DNA of 9,856 nt from Clostridia bacterium (GTDB taxonomy: Bacteria > Bacillota > Clostridia > TANB77 > UBA1234): assembly GCA_900753135.1 (NCBI GenBank), contig CAADXZ010000142.1:1-9856 (forward strand), given 5' to 3'. Of this stretch, positions 6,724-9,856 are shown one piece after another (positions within the stretch are counted from its first letter, which is position 1; every line of letters starts with the position of its first letter). Under the pieces are notes generated by a model, which worked only from the letters and a program-made list of their open reading frames with translations, had not been told where the DNA came from and ran no database searches. A program made the translations under genes and the position numbers.

Positions 6724-6764
6724 GACAAAAATCTAATCATTTTATAATGAACTGAACCACTATA
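6704..6764. repeat. Perfect 15-bp inverted repeat, one arm inside the promoter spacer
   Basis: Arms 6704-6718 (TATAGTGGTTCAGTT) and 6750-6764 (AACTGAACCACTATA) are exact reverse complements separated by 31 bases. The first arm fills almost the whole promoter spacer and touches the -35 box. The second lies about 30 bases upstream of -35 and coincides with the point where the DUF3991 gene remnant loses its reading frame. It may be a pair of operators for a looping repressor, or a duplicated segment at an insertion joint. Confidence 0.75.
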
Positions 6765-7049
6765 GTAGAAGTGGTCTATCATAATATTTATTATCCTGTT
6801 TGATAGGTTTTGGAGCAACTACAACCTGTTTACCTGTGATTGTTTCCACCACTTCAATAAAGCTATAACCTTTAACCTCAATTAGATAATTGAGAGCTGT
6901 TGTACCTCCAATCCCACGAGAAAACCACATCCATTTTCCGTTTGAAATTTTCAAGCTATCGTGTGTTCGTGTGGCTCAAAGTTTTTAAGATAGGTTAGCA
7001 AGTCCATTTTCTTTGCTTCAAGCACTACTTTAGGGTCTATATATGGCAC
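6760..7049 (-). pseudogene. Truncated, frameshifted DUF3991/TOPRIM-type protein of a conjugative element (N-terminus)
   Basis: The gene starts at GTG 7047-7049 behind GGAGG (9 bases). It reads VPYIDPKVVLEAKKMDLLTY, then LKNFEPHEHTIA, and stops at a TGA near 6960. A shift of frame continues as DSLKISNGKWMWFSRGIGG, then TALNYLIEVKGYSFIEVVE and PKPIKQDNKYYDRPLLL, and stops at 6760. The motif SNGKWxWFSRGIGGTTALNYL is what I know from DUF3991/TOPRIM proteins of Clostridia conjugative elements. Intact relatives are several hundred residues long and have about a dozen more residues between the two parts, ending in a CTREHDS-like stretch, so a short deletion caused the frameshift. Everything after residue ~95, including the TOPRIM part, is missing. 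The break coincides with the inverted repeat in front of the operon to the left. Confidence 0.8.
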
Positions 7050-7080
7050 TTATTCATACCTCCATTTCTGTTATTTTATC

Positions 7081-7118
7081 GCAAAAAGAAAAGCCAAGAA
7101 ATTTTCATTTCTTGACTT
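7081..7118 (-). terminator. Rho-independent terminator of the ATPase/RloB operon
   Basis: On the minus strand, AAGTCAAGAAAT (7107-7118) pairs with ATTTCTTGGCTT (7091-7102) in a 12-bp stem with one G-U pair. The loop is GAAA, followed by TTCTTTTTGC. It lies 17 bases after the stop of the RloB-like gene. Flanking CGCAAAAG and CTTTTTGCG sequences can extend the stem at the base. Confidence 0.85.
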
Positions 7119-7135
7119 AACTCTTTTGCGTATTA

Positions 7136-7837
7136 TTAAATTGCTTTGTTATTGCGAATATCATTGATTATCTTTGCAATGTTACAAGTTACCTGTCCTG
7201 AGCATTGGTGGATATCTTCATTAATTTTGCATTCTTCAACGATTGCAAAATCAACTTGCTTAACCAGTTCTCCTATAGATTTATTTTTCTTTGGATTAAT
7301 ACCAGACACCTGAGTAAACAAATTTCTTATATATCTTTGATTTCCTACCTTTTCGTTAGAAATTATCTCCTTTTCATTTGGTTTAATATATTTCTCATAA
7401 GCATCTTTATAATGCAAAAGTAAAAACAATTCAAATGCAGGATTAGATATACCAAGTATATTATTATTTTCTCCAAATGCTACAACTTCATCAAAATCCT
7501 TAACTTTTTCTTCGAAAATATCTGCATCAAAAACGATAATCATCCTATCCATTTCAGCATCAAAAGATATATCTGAGTTAAGTTTTTGCTCCTCGGCAAA
7601 CTCTATAAGTCTTCTGGGGAAAGATATATTCTTATCTTGTTGAGTCTTTTCGAGAAAGCGAATATCAATATTAGGATTAATTCCCAATTCTTTTTTATAG
7701 TCAACCAGCTTTTCGAAATACCACGTTTCAGTATTTGCACCTTCACAAATAAAGAAATACTTTCTATAAGGCTCTATAGCCTCATTTGTGTCGCTCTTTC
7801 TTTGATTCCAATTATAATAACTTCTTACCGGTGCCAT
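7136..7837 (-). CDS. rloB: RloB-family protein, TOPRIM-like putative nuclease
   Basis: A cytoplasmic protein of 233 residues, close to the usual RloB length. After a basic start (MAPVRSYYNWNQRK) the conserved RloB motifs appear in order. KYFFICEGANTETWYFEKL (26-44) carries the invariant EG and TE residues. IIVFDADIFEEKV (100-112) carries the acidic pair Asp104/Asp106, as in TOPRIM metal sites. ISNPAFELFLLLHY (130-143) is the family hallmark. ATG 7835-7837 lies 4 bases after the stop of the ATPase gene, with its GGAGG site inside the last codons of that gene, so the two are translationally coupled. In related defence pairs the ATPase senses infection and the TOPRIM-type partner attacks nucleic acid, shutting down the cell. 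That mechanism is an inference here. The gene shows no damage. Confidence 0.88.
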   Translation of the reverse strand: MAPVRSYYNWNQRKSDTNEAIEPYRKYFFICEGANTETWYFEKLVDYKKELGINPNIDIRFLEKTQQDKNISFPRRLIEFAEEQKLNSDISFDAEMDRMIIVFDADIFEEKVKDFDEVVAFGENNNILGISNPAFELFLLLHYKDAYEKYIKPNEKEIISNEKVGNQRYIRNLFTQVSGINPKKNKSIGELVKQVDFAIVEECKINEDIHQCSGQVTCNIAKIINDIRNNKAI

Positions 7838-7841
7838 ATAT

Positions 7842-9197
7842 TTATTCCTCCGTCAAATCAAAATTAGAAAACACAGGAATTGCACCATAACGACCCTCAA
7901 GATAAGCTTTGCTCAATGTTTTATCATATCTTTCTTTGAACTTATCCAACGAATAAACATTACTTGTGTTATTTCCATCTCTTTCAACAAACCATATTTC
8001 ATCACGTCTAAAAAGCTTTTGCTCCATAATAGATGCTTCGTGGGTTGTAAACAACAACTGAGTTTTATGGCCTTTATGGAAATTCATAAAAAGCTCAAGA
8101 AAATGTTCTGTAAGTTTTGGATGAAGACTTCTTTCTAATTCATCAACAACATAAATAATGTCATCGTTTTTGTTAAGTAACATATCGAGTAAATCGAAAA
8201 TTCTTCTTGTACCATCTGATTCTTCATCGAAATTAAAATCATAAAATGATTTTCCATGATAGAGTTTCAAAGTAGATACAATCGGTTCATCGTCATCCAA
8301 AGTAACAGTAAAAAAGCTTTTGTCAGTTCTCATGGTCATTCGTGCCGAAGAATATAATGACTTGTGAGCCATCTTGTTTCGTATGTCCTTCATAACTAAA
8401 TCAAAAACCTTAGCCGGTAAAGCTTTTCTAAATTCCTCAAAATCAGTTTTTTCAACTCTAACTTTATCAATACCAGTATCAAAGGTTTTTATTAATTTAT
8501 TGATTAACTCTAAGGATGTTTCATCATTATAATATTGAAAGTTATCAAAAGAAGTATTAGGCTTAACGATAATTATGTTTTGTGATAACCAACTATAAAC
8601 CTCCTTGAAGAAAACCAGCTTGGAGTCTTCAGAATATTTTTTGTTTCTATTCATTTCCGTAAGAAACAAAATTGATTCATTACCATCAAAATCATCAGTA
8701 TATGTTTTGAATTTTGCTTCATCAATTTTGTTTAATTTTACATCTTCGCCCAAGTGTGGAAATTTTTCTTCTTCATTTCTTTCAAATAAACATTTTGCAT
8801 TACCATTTTGATAAAGCTCATATAACCACTCAGATGTGATTCTTCGTTGATTTAATAAAGCCGTAAAACCATAAGCATAGAATTTATCACCAATCGTGAA
8901 CTGAATTTCAAACGAGCTATTCTTATTTATATTTTCTTCCTTACATTTACAAAACCATTTTGTAGCTACCATAGGAATTGTATCATTAAGCGTACTTTTC
9001 AAAAACCAAAAAAAATCAATAAGATTAGATTTACCTGCCGCATTAGCACCATAGATTACTGCGTATTTAAGTATATTCGTACTTTTAATTTTAACCCTAT
9101 GATCAGTGCCTTTTTGAATTTTTGTAGAAGAAATCATAGTCATCTCTGTTGGTTCAGAAAACGATTTAAAATTCTCAACTGTCACTTTAATAAGCAT
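7842..9197 (-). CDS. rloA: AAA/ABC-type ATPase (RloA-like, AAA_15/AAA_21), partner of RloB
   Basis: The preferred start is ATG 9195-9197 (451 residues), since AAGGAG lies 9 bases upstream. A TTG two codons earlier sits too close to that site. The N-terminus LIKVTVENFKSF and Walker A GANAAGKS (50-57) are typical of SMC/OLD-like ATPases. A long insertion (about 80-300) includes VVFFKEVYSWL-type helical segments. It is followed by an ABC-like signature SDGTRR (327-332), Walker B IIYVVDE (347-353), then ERSLHPKL, and a switch His in LLFTTHEAS (His386). All ATPase residues are intact. Such proteins dimerise around ATP and work with a TOPRIM nuclease. The pairing with an RloB gene matches RloA/RloB cassettes first noted in restriction loci, and resembles the two-gene logic of AbiL and PARIS anti-phage systems. 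Target and trigger are unknown. Confidence 0.88.
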   Translation of the reverse strand: MLIKVTVENFKSFSEPTEMTMISSTKIQKGTDHRVKIKSTNILKYAVIYGANAAGKSNLIDFFWFLKSTLNDTIPMVATKWFCKCKEENINKNSSFEIQFTIGDKFYAYGFTALLNQRRITSEWLYELYQNGNAKCLFERNEEEKFPHLGEDVKLNKIDEAKFKTYTDDFDGNESILFLTEMNRNKKYSEDSKLVFFKEVYSWLSQNIIIVKPNTSFDNFQYYNDETSLELINKLIKTFDTGIDKVRVEKTDFEEFRKALPAKVFDLVMKDIRNKMAHKSLYSSARMTMRTDKSFFTVTLDDDEPIVSTLKLYHGKSFYDFNFDEESDGTRRIFDLLDMLLNKNDDIIYVVDELERSLHPKLTEHFLELFMNFHKGHKTQLLFTTHEASIMEQKLFRRDEIWFVERDGNNTSNVYSLDKFKERYDKTLSKAYLEGRYGAIPVFSNFDLTEE

Positions 9198-9222
9198 TAT
9201 CAATCTCTCCTTCTTATTTAAT

Positions 9223-9251
9223 ATTGTAAAGGAGAATTACAAAAAAGTCAA
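9223..9251 (-). promoter_or_regulatory. Promoter of the ATPase/RloB operon
   Basis: On the minus strand TTGACT (9246-9251) and TACAAT (9223-9228) are 17 bases apart, one mismatch each from consensus. The predicted start is near 9216, giving a short leader of about 20 bases before the ribosome binding site and ATG. Just upstream is a 13-bp palindrome GAGAAATTTTCTC (9270-9282), a possible regulator site. Confidence 0.8.
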
Positions 9252-9262
9252 TATGTATCCGT

Positions 9263-9424
9263 TTATTTGGAGAAATTTTCTCTAAATGACCTATTTGTCT
9301 CGACAAACTTAACCATAGAGCGATTGTTTTTGATGAATTTTACATTTCATCTTGTTCGCTTTCTTTTCTTGTATCTTGTTTTCGATTCACCCTCATCAGG
9401 CTCACCTGTAACAATCTCATTTTC
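9263..9424 (-). pseudogene. Broken small gene with an in-frame TGA
   Basis: One minus-strand frame reads ENEIVTGEPDEGESKTRYKK, then RKRTR, a TGA at 9347-9349, and continues as NVKFIKNNRSMVKFVETNRS, then FRENFSK and TAA at 9263-9265. The composition (basic, polar, few rare residues) on both sides of the TGA looks like real protein. No usable ATG lies in frame. A strong AGAGGTGATAG site lies about 20 bases before GAG, followed by a stop-containing stretch (TTGTAAAAAG), as if the start region were also mutated. I do not recognise the family. It may have been a small, basic, DNA-binding-type gene of the mobile element. The downstream operon promoter lies just after its end. Confidence 0.4.
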
Positions 9425-9448
9425 TTTTTACAACTATCACCTCTTCTT

Positions 9449-9465
9449 AATTTTTACTAAAAATT
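9449..9465. repeat. Perfect 17-bp AT palindrome
   Basis: AATTTTTACTAAAAATT is an exact 8+1+8 palindrome. It lies in the leader region of the broken small gene, between a GAGGTGAT sequence and an AGAGGTGAT sequence on the minus strand. It could be a weak hairpin or operator; the AT bias makes chance possible. Confidence 0.3.
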
Positions 9466-9522
9466 GTTTTTATCACCTCACTTTGGTTATACGGTGAATA
9501 TGTTATTGGTTTAGCATATATT

Positions 9523-9566
9523 TTTTGCATAGTGTTATTATATATCACATTATGCAAAATTGTAAA
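9523..9566 (-). promoter_or_regulatory. Candidate promoter overlapped by a large imperfect palindrome
   Basis: Bases 9523-9538 and 9544-9559 are inverted copies matching at 14 of 16 positions around a 5-base centre (TTTTGCATA on one side, TATGCAAAA on the other). On the minus strand a TATAAT (9537-9542) sits at the centre, with TTTACA (9561-9566) 18 bases upstream. Transcription would run toward the broken small gene at 9263-9424. The layout is that of an operator placed on a promoter. Confidence 0.5.
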
Positions 9567-9671
9567 TATAATTTTGAACGTTGTTTTATTTTTGTAAAAT
9601 CTGGCAATATAAAATACTTATATTTATACAAATTACCTGTTAATAGACTTTTACGACCTAAATTTGGGTAT

Positions 9672-9692
9672 AAAAAAAGAGCCTACTGGCTC
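9672..9692 (-). terminator. Rho-independent terminator
   Basis: On the minus strand GAGCC, loop AGTA, GGCTC, followed by seven T residues (9672-9678). It is compact and convincing. It closes a transcription unit coming from beyond the right end of the window. Confidence 0.85.
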
Positions 9693-9693
9693 G

Positions 9694-9856
9694 TAACATA
9701 ACTATTTATAATTCGACATACTTCTTTATGTATAATTTGTTTTGACTCATACGATGGTACACTTTTAGTGAACTACTCACCTGTTTCGGGTTGGATGTTA
9801 GATTACTTCTATAAATTTGCAACGGGAACATTTAAAAGCGGAATGAACTCAGAACA
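9694..9856. other. Unassigned sequence at the right edge
   Basis: Two partial readings exist. On the minus strand, 15 codons ending SEFIPLLNVPVANL stop at TAG 9809-9811, about 117 bases before the terminator at 9672-9692; this could be the tail of a gene starting outside the window. On the plus strand, a frame open from about 9707 to the edge includes DSYDGTLLVNYSPVSGWMLD, then YFYKFATGTFKSGMNSE, but has no start codon with a ribosome binding site. I cannot decide between them. Confidence 0.3.

Noticed and set aside
6697..6768. Inverted repeat as a terminator for the DUF3991 remnant
   Set aside because: The loop of 31 bases is long, no T tract follows on either strand, and one arm coincides with promoter elements, so a regulatory or junction role is more plausible.
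9267..9497. Plus-strand 76-codon frame rich in Phe and Leu
   Set aside because: It is antisense to the broken small gene, whose composition is more protein-like, and it has no ribosome binding site.
1..9856. CRISPR array, tRNA or rRNA genes
   Set aside because: I saw no regularly spaced direct repeats, no cloverleaf-like sequence with a TTCGAATC-type arm, and no ribosomal RNA signature on either strand.

Overview
The window looks like chromosomal DNA of a low-GC Gram-positive gut-type clostridium (Oscillospiraceae/Lachnospiraceae-like). The reasons are AT-rich genes, strong AGGAG-type ribosome binding sites, TTG starts, and decayed pieces of genes typical of Tn1549-like integrative conjugative elements. 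This is inferred from style and gene content, not from a marker gene.

Left end (1-1740, plus strand). The last 28 codons of a membrane protein end at 88, followed by a strong intrinsic terminator. Next come wrecked mobile-element genes. The clearest is a large serine recombinase with no catalytic domain, frameshifts and a big internal deletion. A second coding remnant of unknown identity follows. A 24-bp sequence at 1623-1646 is nearly identical to part of the nearby ABC ATPase gene.

Centre (1744-6764, minus strand). This is the most interesting locus and probably one transcription unit read from right to left. A consensus promoter drives a small secreted protein with a signal peptide (6157-6618). 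An intergenic hairpin follows. Then come a membrane-anchored extracytoplasmic protein (5344-6036), three tightly coupled ABC-2-type permeases, a BcrA-type ATPase and a second membrane-anchored extracytoplasmic protein (1744-2322). The layout resembles bacteriocin-like loci that pair an exported polypeptide (DUF2712 or lactococcin-972 style) with an ABC export or immunity pump. The two anchored proteins could be accessory or immunity proteins. The promoter carries half of a perfect 15-bp inverted repeat; the other half lies 31 bp upstream.

Immediately upstream of that promoter (6760-7049) is a truncated and frameshifted N-terminus of a DUF3991/TOPRIM-type gene of a conjugative element. The peptide/ABC locus therefore sits between two element remnants and is probably cargo or a later insertion.

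Right part (7081-9251, minus strand). A two-gene AAA ATPase/RloB operon has its own promoter (TTGACT-17-TACAAT) and terminator. It is a likely anti-phage abortive-infection pair related to RloA/RloB and, in logic, to AbiL and PARIS-type systems. The far right (9252-9856) holds a broken small gene with an in-frame TGA, a near-perfect palindrome overlapping a candidate promoter, a terminator, and an unassigned edge sequence. Overall this is an accessory island built on dead mobile elements, carrying one putative bacteriocin/ABC locus and one defence operon.
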